Shown: piece after piece, positions 44,019 through 52,298 of the stretch
How positions within the stretch are numbered: the first letter of the stretch is position 1
Layout: the number at the start of each line of letters is the position of its first letter
Assembly (NCBI RefSeq): GCF_024622975.1
Contig: NZ_JANJZT010000002.1
Span: 186,001-250,000, forward strand
Source of the DNA: Blautia caecimuris
GTDB taxonomy: Bacteria; Bacillota; Clostridia; Lachnospirales; Lachnospiraceae
Direction: 5' to 3'
DNA: 64,000 nucleotides
Notes under the pieces: model-generated
What the model was told of the DNA's origin: nothing
What the model saw: the letters and a program-made list of their open reading frames with translations, nothing else
The model's database searches: none
Made by a program: the position numbers and the translations under genes

Positions 44019-45383
44019 TTATTCTGCAAGCGCAGCCTTGATCATGATCGCGCACTCCACACGCTTTCTCTGAAGCTCGCATCCGATCTCATAGCTGCCC
44101 TTTACATCCTTCTGGAAATGATATGCGTTGGCTGCACAGCCTCCGCTGCAGTAAAATCTGGCAAAACAGTCCTTGCAGTCATCCTTTGTATAAACATTAC
44201 AGCCCTTAAACTCTTCACGGATCTGGGGTCTGGTAATTCCCTCATCAACATTACCCATCAGGAATTCTTCTTCACCCACAAACTGATGACAGGGATAAAA
44301 ATCTCCCCACGGAGTCACTGCCAGGTACTCTGTTCCTGAACCGCATCCGGAAAGACGCTTATACACACAGGGACCGCCTGTAAGATCAATCATAAAATGG
44401 AAGAAATTAAAGCCTTTTCCTTCTTTTTCCCGTTTGATCATGTCTTTTGCAAGCGCATCGTATTCATCCAGAATCTGAGGAATATCTTCTTTGCGGATCG
44501 CATACTCTTCTTCATCCGGAGCCACTACCGGTTCAACAGAGATCTGTTTAAATCCAAGATCCGCAAGATGAAGAACATCCTTTGAAAAATCAAGATTATG
44601 GTGAGTAAAAGTTCCTCTTACATAATAGTTGTCCTGATTTCTGGATTCCGCAAATTTCTGGAATTTCGGCATGATCAGATCATAGCTTCCGGCGCCCTTG
44701 CGGAACGGTCTCATATAGTCGTGTACCTCTTTACGGCCGTCTACACTGAGAACAACATTGGACATTTCGCGATTGCAGAATTCCATTACCTCATCATCAA
44801 GAAGAACGCCGTTGGTTGTAAGTGTAAAGCGGAATTTCTTATTATGAAGCTTTTCCTGCTCTCTTCCATATTTCACCAGATCTTTTACCACCTGCCAGTT
44901 CATCAGCGGCTCGCCGCCAAAAAAATCCACCTCCAGGTTTCTTCTGGAGCCGGAATTGGCAATCAGAAAATCCAGGGCCTTTTTTCCAACCTCAAAGGAC
45001 ATCAGGGCTCTTCTTCCATGATATTCTCCCTCCTCCGCAAAACAGTAGCGGCAGGCAAGATTACAGTCATGGGCAATATGCAGACAAAGTGCTTTTACAA
45101 CCGGACGGCTGTTTTTTGAAAACTCATCAATTGCACTTTCATAAATATCTCTGGTAAAAAGCATTCCTTCTTCTTTCAGCTTTTCACATTCCGAAACAGA
45201 AGTTCTGATCTCCTCCGGGCTGAATCTGTCTTTCAGCCTTTCCACGATTTCTTCTGTTGACAGCTCGTTCTCCATGCATGGCAGGACCTCATAGGTTACA
45301 AGGTCTACCAGGTGAATACATCCACTGTTAATGTCAAGAACAATATTATATCCATTGCTCTGGTATCTGTGAATCAGACTCAT
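44019..45383 (-). CDS. scfB: SCIFF radical SAM maturase (thioether cross-links)
   Basis: A 454-residue radical SAM enzyme that installs Cys-to-Thr thioether bridges in the SCIFF peptide (scfA, 45897). An N-terminal PqqD-like recognition domain (~1-90) precedes the cluster motif CNLACRYC in HDCNLACRYCFAEEGEYHG, DFFGGEPLMNW, and a C-terminal SPASM domain binding auxiliary clusters (CGSGTEYLAVTPWGDFYPCH, then CKDCFARFYCSGGCAANAYH). The separate scfA terminator and 513-bp gap allow more peptide than enzyme. The role of the SCIFF product is still unsettled. Confidence 0.95.
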   Translation of the reverse strand: MSLIHRYQSNGYNIVLDINSGCIHLVDLVTYEVLPCMENELSTEEIVERLKDRFSPEEIRTSVSECEKLKEEGMLFTRDIYESAIDEFSKNSRPVVKALCLHIAHDCNLACRYCFAEEGEYHGRRALMSFEVGKKALDFLIANSGSRRNLEVDFFGGEPLMNWQVVKDLVKYGREQEKLHNKKFRFTLTTNGVLLDDEVMEFCNREMSNVVLSVDGRKEVHDYMRPFRKGAGSYDLIMPKFQKFAESRNQDNYYVRGTFTHHNLDFSKDVLHLADLGFKQISVEPVVAPDEEEYAIRKEDIPQILDEYDALAKDMIKREKEGKGFNFFHFMIDLTGGPCVYKRLSGCGSGTEYLAVTPWGDFYPCHQFVGEEEFLMGNVDEGITRPQIREEFKGCNVYTKDDCKDCFARFYCSGGCAANAYHFQKDVKGSYEIGCELQRKRVECAIMIKAALAE

Positions 45384-45896
45384 TTTTTTGAAATCCTTTC
45401 CTGTAAATTATACCTGAAAAATCCAGGACAGATTTCATCTGTCCTGAACTCACTTCAGAAGTCAGGTGAACTTTTTCTGCAGGTTCCCTGTCCTCTTATA
45501 TTCTCAGGGACTGTACACTCAGCCTCCCAGATCCGCTTTTTTATTTCAAGCATATCTGTCTGCTTTCTGTACACTTTTATCTGTTCAACCATAAATGAGT
45601 AAATACTGAGTTTTGCACTCTTTTTCATTTACAGTTTATAAAACACTTTTCTGCGAACAAAGCGGACGGAGCCGCTTGGAACGCCCTAAATCTCTCAATC
45701 CCTGAGAGACTTACTCTGCTTTTCTGGCCAGATGCAGACAGCCATGAACGCTTATATTCCTCGTGCATCCGGTTACATTCCCGCAGAATATTTTATTTAC
45801 TAGGGAAATTAGTACAAAATACACTGCTTTCCCGGTAAATAAAAAGAATAAGCAGCGGACTCACCCGCTGCTTAACTGACTTCCCTGAACTCCGCC
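45384..45896 (-). other. 513-bp spacer between scfA and scfB
   Basis: No gene seen. On the minus strand it holds the scfA terminator (45850-45873), then hairpins with arms TCTCTCA/TGAGAGA (near 45695-45713) and AAGCGG/CCGCTT (near 45660-45677), and at 45589-45618 a 30-nt piece matching one end of the repeat at 49789-49930. The middle part could be a structured RNA leader of scfB, but I recognise no known motif. Confidence 0.5.
45850..45873 (-). terminator. Terminator of scfA
   Basis: AAGCAGCGG / CCGCTGCTT, 9-bp perfect stem with 6-nt loop, followed by a T-rich tail on the minus strand, 23 bp after the scfA stop. Confidence 0.85.
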
Positions 45897-46037
45897 TTAT
45901 TTATGCTCGCAGCTCTGATTTCCTACAGTACAGGAAGTTTTACATGCTGACTGGCAGGAAGTCTGGCACTCACCACATCCACCTTTTTTAACTGTGTTCT
46001 GCAGATTTTTTGTATTTAATGTTTTGATATGCTCCAT
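45897..46037 (-). CDS. scfA: SCIFF peptide precursor
   Basis: A 46-residue ribosomal peptide, 'six cysteines in forty-five residues'. Translation gives a leader (MEHIKTLNTKNLQNTVKKGG) and a core with six Cys (CGECQTSCQSACKTSCTVGN, then QSCEHK), Thr/Ser between them as cross-link acceptors. It is the substrate of the maturase at 44019. AAGGAGG lies 8 nt before the ATG, and an extended -10 at 46076-46081 gives it its own promoter. Too short for usual length cut-offs, but unmistakable by Cys pattern and context. Confidence 0.95.
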   Translation of the reverse strand: MEHIKTLNTKNLQNTVKKGGCGECQTSCQSACKTSCTVGNQSCEHK

Positions 46038-46075
46038 TGTATATCCTCCTTATGTATATATAATTGTCTGGGCAT

Positions 46076-46081
46076 AGTATA
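46076..46081 (-). promoter_or_regulatory. Extended -10 promoter of scfA
   Basis: Minus strand TGCTATACT (TATACT at 46081-46076) about 39 nt before the scfA start; the -35 region is poor (TTTTAT), as often with extended -10 sites. Confidence 0.55.
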
Positions 46082-46117
46082 GCATAAAATTCTCTCAAAT
46101 AAAAGTCTTTTTTTAGG

Positions 46118-46468
46118 TTATGCAAGCATGCCTCCAAGAGCCCCTCCGCCCAGGCACATACAAAAAGTAGTCAGCAAATGCTGAAAAGACATATCCCACT
46201 TTCCTTCTGCGGCAAAGGATACCAAAACAAGAAGTATAAAATATGCAAGACCTACTAAAATCCCCCAAAAATATTTATCCTTTCGCATGATTTTTCCTGC
46301 CATAAAGCCCCCTGCCAGACAGGAGATTACATACACTGCCACAATTCCCGCTGATACCGGCGCCAGTCCCAGATCAAACTGAAATACCAGGAATGCCAGA
46401 AGCAGAAGGCAGACGCCTGTCAGGCCATATGCAAGAAACAATGATCTTAAAACAGTTTTTGTTTTCAT
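46118..46468 (-). CDS. TIGR04086 family membrane protein
   Basis: A 116-residue protein with four predicted helices (about 10-30, 38-56, 66-86, 95-114), Gly-rich (GGFMAGKIMRKDKYFWGILV; CLGGGALGGMLA). Length, helices and position beside scfA match TIGR04086, a family linked to SCIFF loci in Clostridia. Function unknown. Its ATG comes directly after the T-run of a terminator-like hairpin whose 3' arm supplies the Shine-Dalgarno (46469-46509). Confidence 0.83.
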   Translation of the reverse strand: MKTKTVLRSLFLAYGLTGVCLLLLAFLVFQFDLGLAPVSAGIVAVYVISCLAGGFMAGKIMRKDKYFWGILVGLAYFILLVLVSFAAEGKWDMSFQHLLTTFCMCLGGGALGGMLA

Positions 46469-46509
46469 AAAAAAGCCCTCCCCATAACATTATATGGGAG
46501 GGCTTTTTT
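46469..46509 (-). terminator. Terminator hairpin containing the ribosome binding site of the next gene
   Basis: On the minus strand AAAAAAGCCCTCCCATA pairs with TATGGGGAGGGCTTTTTT (one bulged G), loop of ~6 nt. It is 19 bp past the surface-protein stop and ends in T6. The 3' arm GGGGAGGG is the only Shine-Dalgarno for the ATG at 46468, which follows the T-run immediately. Confidence 0.8.
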
Positions 46510-46527
46510 CTTATGCCTTACTATAAT

Positions 46528-48243
46528 TTATTTTTTCTTTCTGAAGTAAATAATCACGCCTACTACCACAATAGCTACCACACCCAGAATTATAAAAGGT
46601 GCGATCATTGTGTTGTCTCCTGTATTCACCGCAGATTTGGAACTGCCATCATTTTCTTCAGCTTCTTTACTGCTGTCCTCTGATGTATTTGTCTGTTTAT
46701 CAGAATCCTTACTGTCATCCTGTGGCTTCTGTACACTGCTGCTGTCATCCTTTTCCGGAACTGCTGTTACTCCTGCAGAAGCGGTAGGTGTTACTGTTGC
46801 AACCGGTACTAAATCCCCGTATCCATCTTCCTGAATTTCTCCTCCTACAAGCGGTTTACTTCCTGCAATACCAAAGGGGCTGAAAGAATGGGTGCTGAAT
46901 ACCATAGTACTTCCTTCCACACTGGGAACAATCGTTTCCATTGCCCCACTGTCCAGAAGATGCTCAATAGTGTATGTATAACCTGCTTTTACCGGAACTG
47001 TCACACTGATATACTCTCCGTCCGGAATTTCATATTCTGTATTGTTTCTCAGATCCCAAAGCTCAAATTCATAGGATTTAAACAGATTGGCCTCGTTTTC
47101 ATTTGTAAACTGGTAATCCTCTCCGCTGGTTGCTCTGAACTGAACATACCATGGCAGATTGATTCCAGACACAGAAATCCCGTTGCTGGTATGATTTGCA
47201 GCAGCCAACTCTTCCTTTTCTTCTTCTGTAAGATTTTCTTCCAGATCTGACGGACGCTGGTCTTTCTGATCTTCCTGTTCAAAAATATTATCCTTATCTG
47301 CTTCCGGGGTTACAGTTGGTTCCGGTGTCACTGATACTTCCGGAGTCACAGTTGCCTCCGGAGTTACAGTTGGCTCCGGTTTTTCCCCTGCTTCCGGCAT
47401 GTCCTCTTTATCTCCGGCATTATCCTGAGATTCTCCTTCTGCAGGATTGCTGTCTCCATCCTGCTGTGACTCCTCTTCTGTCTCACCGTTTCCATTGAAG
47501 TCACTGGCATCTTCATCCTTAGAACCGGCATTCTGATCCTCCGATTCCTGGCTGTTATTCTCTTCTGCAGAATCGCTGTCTCCATCCTGCTGGCTGCCCT
47601 CTGTCTGGCTGTTTCCGCTAGATTCATTGTTGCCTTTGTCTGCAGAATCACCATTACTGTTCTGCTGAGAATCCTCCTCTGTTCCGTCATTTTCCTGTCC
47701 ATCTGGATTGGACTCTCCAGCATCTTCGTCTGTGGATCCAGTGCTGTGATCTTCTGATTCCTGACTGTCATTCTCTCCCGTGCCGCTGTTTTCTTCTTCC
47801 CACTGGCTGTCATTCTGATCCTCGGAAGCTTCTCCATTATTCTCCTCAGACCATTCCTCTTCCTGGGATTCATTTTCTTCAATACCGCTCACTACTACTC
47901 TCACACTGCTGTAGATCACATCAGAGCTTCCGTCCCAGCCTGAGATTTTTGAAAGATCTGCTGCATTATAGGGACGAAAAACAACATCGTAAGACTGTAC
48001 GCGTTCTGACGGCACACTTGACTCGTCTGCCCAGGATAAAGTACCATATTCACTGGATGGAAGAGAAATCTCAGAAAGGGGTACCGGCTGTTCCACAGTC
48101 ACATTATCCGGAATCAGGCTGCTGACCTGAATGTTTTCACTTCCGTAAACTGCTGCCGGCTGAATCTGCCCTGCCATTAAAGCTGCTGTTAACGCCGCTG
48201 CTGCCAAAAACTGTACATTTCTCTTACCGTTATTTTTTTTCAT
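46528..48243 (-). CDS. Sortase-type cell-surface protein with acidic repeat stalk
   Basis: A 571-residue exported protein: signal peptide (about 1-32), a short N-terminal domain (~35-125), then ~220 very acidic residues rich in S, E, D, N, Q with near-repeats (NDSQESEDHSTGSTDEDAGE versus NNSQESEDQNAGSKDEDASD), a Thr/Pro spacer (EATVTPEVSVTPEPTVTPEA), a beta-rich domain (~350-460), another spacer, and a C-terminal sorting signal NTGDNT (540-545) with hydrophobic segment and KKK tail. NTGD replaces LPxTG, as often in Lachnospiraceae. The ligand is unknown. No sortase gene is in the window. Confidence 0.88.
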   Translation of the reverse strand: MKKNNGKRNVQFLAAAALTAALMAGQIQPAAVYGSENIQVSSLIPDNVTVEQPVPLSEISLPSSEYGTLSWADESSVPSERVQSYDVVFRPYNAADLSKISGWDGSSDVIYSSVRVVVSGIEENESQEEEWSEENNGEASEDQNDSQWEEENSGTGENDSQESEDHSTGSTDEDAGESNPDGQENDGTEEDSQQNSNGDSADKGNNESSGNSQTEGSQQDGDSDSAEENNSQESEDQNAGSKDEDASDFNGNGETEEESQQDGDSNPAEGESQDNAGDKEDMPEAGEKPEPTVTPEATVTPEVSVTPEPTVTPEADKDNIFEQEDQKDQRPSDLEENLTEEEKEELAAANHTSNGISVSGINLPWYVQFRATSGEDYQFTNENEANLFKSYEFELWDLRNNTEYEIPDGEYISVTVPVKAGYTYTIEHLLDSGAMETIVPSVEGSTMVFSTHSFSPFGIAGSKPLVGGEIQEDGYGDLVPVATVTPTASAGVTAVPEKDDSSSVQKPQDDSKDSDKQTNTSEDSSKEAEENDGSSKSAVNTGDNTMIAPFIILGVVAIVVVGVIIYFRKKK

Positions 48244-48306
48244 TATTACACCTCATCTATTATCAACATCAATATATAATCATTAGTTTTATCTATATAA
48301 TAATCA

Positions 48307-48327
48307 AAATCTGTTTGTAACAGATTT
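48307..48327. promoter_or_regulatory. 21-bp palindrome upstream of the surface protein gene
   Basis: AAATCTGTT and AACAGATTT, perfect 9-bp arms around TGT, 64 bp before the start codon. GTAACAGA recurs at 48382-48389. A good candidate operator; the regulator is unknown. Confidence 0.5.
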
Positions 48328-48633
48328 CCTGTTTTCATTCATTTTTAATATATCAGATTTTTATGTTTTTGTAAATATTTCGTAACAGAATATTTCACAT
48401 TACGACATAGGTATTATATCATAGTTCTGTTTTTTTCGACACCCCTAAAATATAATTTTTTCAGTGTTATAAAATGCGTTATAAAATGAGGCAAACTATA
48501 AACTTAAATTCCACACTGTATCCGCGACAGAATTTAGTCTTGCACAAATAGAATTTTTCTCTTGCACATACCTGATTCTGCTATATAAAGTACTTGACAT
48601 AAAATCAATTACTTTTTATTTGCAGGCTATAAA

Positions 48634-48777
48634 CTATAAATGAGCAAATTAATAAAAAAAGAGCACAAACTCATTACAAATCTTTCTTTGTAAGATGCAC
48701 ATATAGAACTTAATATTTTTTATATCCGTATATTACTGATTTTATTGTGTAAAATTCGATATTTAGTCTTTATAAAT
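48634..48777. repeat. Degenerate copy A of the ~142-bp inverted-repeat element
   Basis: Begins CTATAAATGAGCAAAT, as the outer end of copy B, and shares its interior (AAGATGCACATATA, then TGTAAAATTCGATATTTA). The right end (ATTTAGTCTTTATAAA) has drifted, so its terminal repeat is imperfect. Confidence 0.65.
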
Positions 48778-48838
48778 TCTACATATAGTTTCCGACTGCT
48801 ATGCAGAAAAAAACCTGATATAACTCAGTCCTTTTTCC

Positions 48839-49432
48839 CTACTCCATCATCAAAGAAAACTGGTTTATGATTCTTGTAGCCTCCCCTGTGACTGCCAGAA
48901 TTCCTTCTTCTGTATTTTTCCAGTTTCTGCGATTGATTCCATCCACTTCAGAAGGACATACCAGAAATTCAGTTTCCGGGTATGCCTTCTGATAATACAT
49001 CAGTGCCCTTCTGGCATGATAGGTTTTGCAGCATATAATAGCTTTTTTTACAGATATTTCGTTACTGTCTGTAACCATTCTGGAATATTTTGCATTTTCC
49101 CAGGTAAAAGTAGCACGATCTTCTTTTAAAATATCATTTTCCTTTACTCCGTTTTTTACAAGAACATCTTTCAGAAAGTCCCATTCTGTATGATAATCTT
49201 CATAGTATTTATCAGATTTTGCCTGAACCCCCACAAATTTTCCCAGTGTAACACTATATCTTCCACTTGGAAGAATGCAGGAAGCAATCCCTTCCTTATA
49301 TAATATAGCTGCCTGCTCTGCCATCTGCGGATATCCATTTCCCGGAACAAAAATAATATCCACTTTCTCCGGTTTATTTTCCACAAAAATAAATGTTTCC
49401 AATTCCTGCAAAAATTTCTCATACTCTGTCAT
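48839..49432 (-). CDS. YdcF family (DUF218) protein
   Basis: A 197-residue cytoplasmic-looking protein of the YdcF/DUF218 group, a Rossmann-like fold with SAM-binding members but no settled reaction. VDIIFVPGNGYPQMAEQAAI, the Asn/Glu cluster ATFTWENAKYSR, and IICCKTYHARRALMYYQKAY fit the family blocks. No membrane segment is visible, unlike SanA/YdcF proteins with an anchor. Flanked on both sides by AT-rich, repeat-bearing spacers; probably monocistronic. Confidence 0.82.
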   Translation of the reverse strand: MTEYEKFLQELETFIFVENKPEKVDIIFVPGNGYPQMAEQAAILYKEGIASCILPSGRYSVTLGKFVGVQAKSDKYYEDYHTEWDFLKDVLVKNGVKENDILKEDRATFTWENAKYSRMVTDSNEISVKKAIICCKTYHARRALMYYQKAYPETEFLVCPSEVDGINRRNWKNTEEGILAVTGEATRIINQFSLMME

Positions 49433-50026
49433 TTGTACTCTCCTCCCACTCCAAGGTTTTTATCTATCAATTTACTTTCCGGAAATTCTGCAAAAACTCT
49501 TCCGTTTATCTTTATATAGTTTATCTTTCCTCTTCCTCACGTACTCTTCTGTAAATGTACATTTTCTAAAATCAAATAAGGGTCCATCTGTTTATCTCTG
49601 TATAATTCCCATATAAACTCTGACACTTCCTTTATATCTGTACATTACAATTTTTTATGCAAAATTTCAGTGTTTACTCATTAAAAACTATATTGTACAA
49701 AATTTATCATTTGTTCGTTTGTAATATTTATTTTGTCATGTTTATACTTTACGAACACACCAGGTATCTGACCGTAATTTACAAAAAACTATGAATGAGC
49801 AAATTTGAAAAAGTACACAAAATCATCACGAATTTGTCTTTATAAGATGCACATATAAAGCTTAATATTCCCTTTATGTCTGTGTGTTACGGATTCTATT
49901 GTGCAAAATTCGATATTTGCTCATTTATAGCAAAAAACTGAAACTTCCTTGTCAAAGCTCATCTTATTCACAAGCATGCCGGAATAAATTACACCCCCTT
50001 GCTATAAACAAAATGAACCTTAACAT
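49433..50026. other. AT-rich 594-bp spacer with repeat copies
   Basis: No gene recognised. It contains a partial copy of the inverted-repeat element (about 49590-49692, with ATGCAAAATTTCAGTGTTTA then CTCATTAA) and the full copy B at 49789-49930. Confidence 0.5.
49789..49930. repeat. Copy B: 142-bp element with 16-bp terminal inverted repeats
   Basis: Starts CTATGAATGAGCAAAT and ends ATTTGCTCATTTATAG; the ends are inverted repeats with one mismatch. The inner flanks are also partly complementary (GTACACAAAATC versus GTGCAAAATTC). It has no coding capacity and resembles a miniature inverted-repeat element or a long RNA hairpin gene. Confidence 0.7.
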
Positions 50027-50791
50027 TTATTTTGTTACAATTATAGTACTATATCCTGCATCGCGCAATCTCTGTTCCATATCCACTGCATTTCCTATCT
50101 GCTGAAAAGCACCCGTCTGCACTTTATAAAGACCGTTTTCCTCTAGGATAAAAGACGGATATCCCTGTTCCATCAGCTGATACAGCATTCTGTCTGCATT
50201 TTCCCGGTTTCTGAAAATCCCTGTCTGAACACGATAATAAAGAGGATCTTCTATCGTTTCTCCCGTCAGTGTACCAAGTATCGCTCCGGCTATGGCATCT
50301 GCCGTATCATCAAACTGCTGGTCAAAAAGCTCGTTATCTGAATCCGTATTCAAAAATCCTGCTTCGACCAGAAGTGCAGGCATTTTTGTCCTCCTTAATA
50401 CTACCAGACCGGGACGTTCCTTCACACCAATCTCCCGAAATCCAATCTCTCCCAAAGCTCCAAGTATATTTTCAGCCATCTTATATTTTATTCCACTGCG
50501 GTCATATACCAGAACCTCCACGCCCTGATACTGGTTATCTCTGGGGCTGCTGTTCCTGTGAAAAGAAATAAAATAATCGGCCCCGGATTCATTTGCAAGT
50601 TTTGCTTTTTCAAACGGCGTCTGATATATATCCTCCGTTCTGGTATACACCACATCAATTCCGTTTCTTTCCAGAATTTCTCCTACAGCCATGGTGAGTC
50701 TGAGCGTGTCATCCTTCTCCTGTCTTCCCTGATAGACAGCTCCCGGATCACCTCCGCCGTGTCCTGCGTCAAGTACAATTTTATATGCCAA
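50027..50791 (-). CDS. N-acetylmuramoyl-L-alanine amidase with SPOR domain
   Basis: A 254-residue peptidoglycan amidase (Amidase_3) cleaving the bond between MurNAc and the stem peptide. Zinc ligands: His in VLDAGHGGGDPGA, Glu in the GVEV/ARTED region, His in SFHRNSS, and the late catalytic Glu in ALLVEAGFLNTDSDNELF. Residues ~180-254 form a SPOR domain with two RVQTGIF / KVQTGAF halves that bind denuded glycan. No signal peptide is visible, although its substrate is outside; export by another route, lysis or a mis-set start are options, but no better start is present. Confidence 0.92.
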   Translation of the reverse strand: MAYKIVLDAGHGGGDPGAVYQGRQEKDDTLRLTMAVGEILERNGIDVVYTRTEDIYQTPFEKAKLANESGADYFISFHRNSSPRDNQYQGVEVLVYDRSGIKYKMAENILGALGEIGFREIGVKERPGLVVLRRTKMPALLVEAGFLNTDSDNELFDQQFDDTADAIAGAILGTLTGETIEDPLYYRVQTGIFRNRENADRMLYQLMEQGYPSFILEENGLYKVQTGAFQQIGNAVDMEQRLRDAGYSTIIVTK

Positions 50792-50894
50792 AGGTGTTTC
50801 CCCCTGATATTCCTTTTATAACAGTATATGCAGACTTTTCCTCTGCGTTATCTTTCTACCAGAACTATCGCATTTTCTCTGCCATTCTAAAGTA

Positions 50895-51845
50895 TCAGCG
50901 TTCTTCTGCTTCCTGTGCCTGATAAAGGCTGAACAAACCGGTATCTCTGTCATAAAAATAAATATTCAGTGTCAGAAAGTCCTCTTCCGGCGTGGTATCT
51001 CTTACAGTATCCTCCAGAACCCTGCGAAGATCTTCCGGATCTGCAGTGGCTGCATTATGAATCATCACTTCATGTATACTTGTAAATACTACATAAAAAT
51101 TCCCCTGAAAAAGATTTGCCAGTCGCTCCGCTACCCCCGGAAGAAAGACTGCAACTGCACCATTTGTCCTTTTTACTGTACTCAGGCAATTTCCTATGGC
51201 ATCCTTTCTAATTGGATAATCTGCGAGTATATTCATAAAATTTTCCCCGTCATATCTTGGATCAAAAATCATTTTTTCCCAGCAGTAAATTCTTGGCGGA
51301 GAAATCAAATACGTATTCAAAAGAGCTTCTTCAAATATCTTATCCTCGTCCCTGTTCCAGTGTTTTATCATATGCCGCTTAATTTTCATACTGGTCATAT
51401 AATGTTCCATTTCTCCCATTTTCACATAGAGAACCATTGCAATATCTCCCAGGACTCTGCACACAGCGTCTTCCAGATCACTTTTATTCCTCTGTACATT
51501 TACAAGCCTGATAAAAAGTTCTTTTTTTATCTTTTCATAATCATTCAGAAGTTTAACATTTTTAGCAATGTCTGTTCTCGAAAAACTTTCCAGCCGTTTC
51601 ATAACATCACCGAGAAGCTCATCTATCTCTGCTCCCTGACAATATTCTTCATAAAGATCTGAAATATACAAAGCACAGATCTCCGCAATCTCTCCGGCTT
51701 CCCTCCGCTTTATAAACAATCGGTCCCCCGGTGTAACCGGATACTCTTCCTTTTTCTTATAATAAATTCTGTCTGCTCCAAATCCTGTTGCCTCCAGAAG
51801 CCTCTGGCGAAAGTCCTCTATGAAACATTCATAACCTTCCTGCAT
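50895..51845 (-). CDS. DUF5688-like protein
   Basis: A 316-residue protein without catalytic motifs that I recognise; I think it belongs to the DUF5688 group common in Lachnospiraceae (moderate certainty). The N-terminal third starts FIEDFRQRLLEATGFG and is helical; the C-terminal half contains YLISPPRIYCWEKMIFDP, then GAVAVFLPGVAERLANLFQG and FYVVFTSIHEVMIHNA. No signal peptide or membrane helix. It may bind a small ligand or peptide, but nothing in the sequence decides. 103 bp upstream of the amidase on the same strand. Confidence 0.7.
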   Translation of the reverse strand: MQEGYECFIEDFRQRLLEATGFGADRIYYKKKEEYPVTPGDRLFIKRREAGEIAEICALYISDLYEEYCQGAEIDELLGDVMKRLESFSRTDIAKNVKLLNDYEKIKKELFIRLVNVQRNKSDLEDAVCRVLGDIAMVLYVKMGEMEHYMTSMKIKRHMIKHWNRDEDKIFEEALLNTYLISPPRIYCWEKMIFDPRYDGENFMNILADYPIRKDAIGNCLSTVKRTNGAVAVFLPGVAERLANLFQGNFYVVFTSIHEVMIHNAATADPEDLRRVLEDTVRDTTPEEDFLTLNIYFYDRDTGLFSLYQAQEAEER

Positions 51846-52298
51846 TTATACTCCTCATTCTTTCCTGTTAGCCCGGGCGAAACACCCATGAAATTGATTA
51901 GATACGGTAATAAGACCACTTAGGCCTGATTACGTTTTAAGAACTGTAAATAAGCACATTGGGAAAATTACATAAAATTTTTATTTCTAATCCCTGTTAC
52001 AGCCTATCTATAGAAGCTGCTTGCTCTTATATGCACACTCTGCAGCCTCTATATATGTACTGTTTGATGTTACTCCTTTACAGCTAAGAAAATAGACTGG
52101 GATTTGATTCCCAAAAGAGCTGCTCTGCTATCAGTATATAAGCAATGCTGGCGGATGTAAAGAATTTTTCATCGACAAATTCTCCCTCCGGAAGTACCAA
52201 ATAACTATTTTATTATATTCTCTGACAGACCTCAGCGGCCTGTACCATAATACAACAGTCCTCACTCTCCGCACATGATTGATTTCGCACTATTTCAA
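51846..52298. other. 453-bp spacer with one repeat fragment
   Basis: No gene seen. At 51943-51980 it reads CTGTAAATAAGCACATTGGG and on to ACATAAAATTTT, resembling the left end of the 142-bp element. TAATAAGACCAC/GGCCTGATTA near 51909-51932 forms a weak inverted repeat. Confidence 0.4.

Larger units (their letters stand above)
48244..48838. other. AT-rich 595-bp spacer with palindrome and repeat copy
   Basis: No gene recognised. It carries the palindrome at 48307 and the repeat copy at 48634-48777. TTGACA (48594-48599) could be a -35 element, but no good -10 follows. The base composition is clearly more AT-rich than the flanking genes. Confidence 0.5.

Noticed and set aside
47364-47882. A 172-codon basic frame overlapping the acidic stalk of the surface protein
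   Set aside because: Same strand, different frame; the Arg/Met/Lys-rich translation is the frame-shifted image of the D/E/S-rich repeats.
46784-47900. CRISPR-like array
   Set aside because: The repeats are codon-level repeats inside the acidic and Thr/Pro stretches of the surface protein, without regular spacers.
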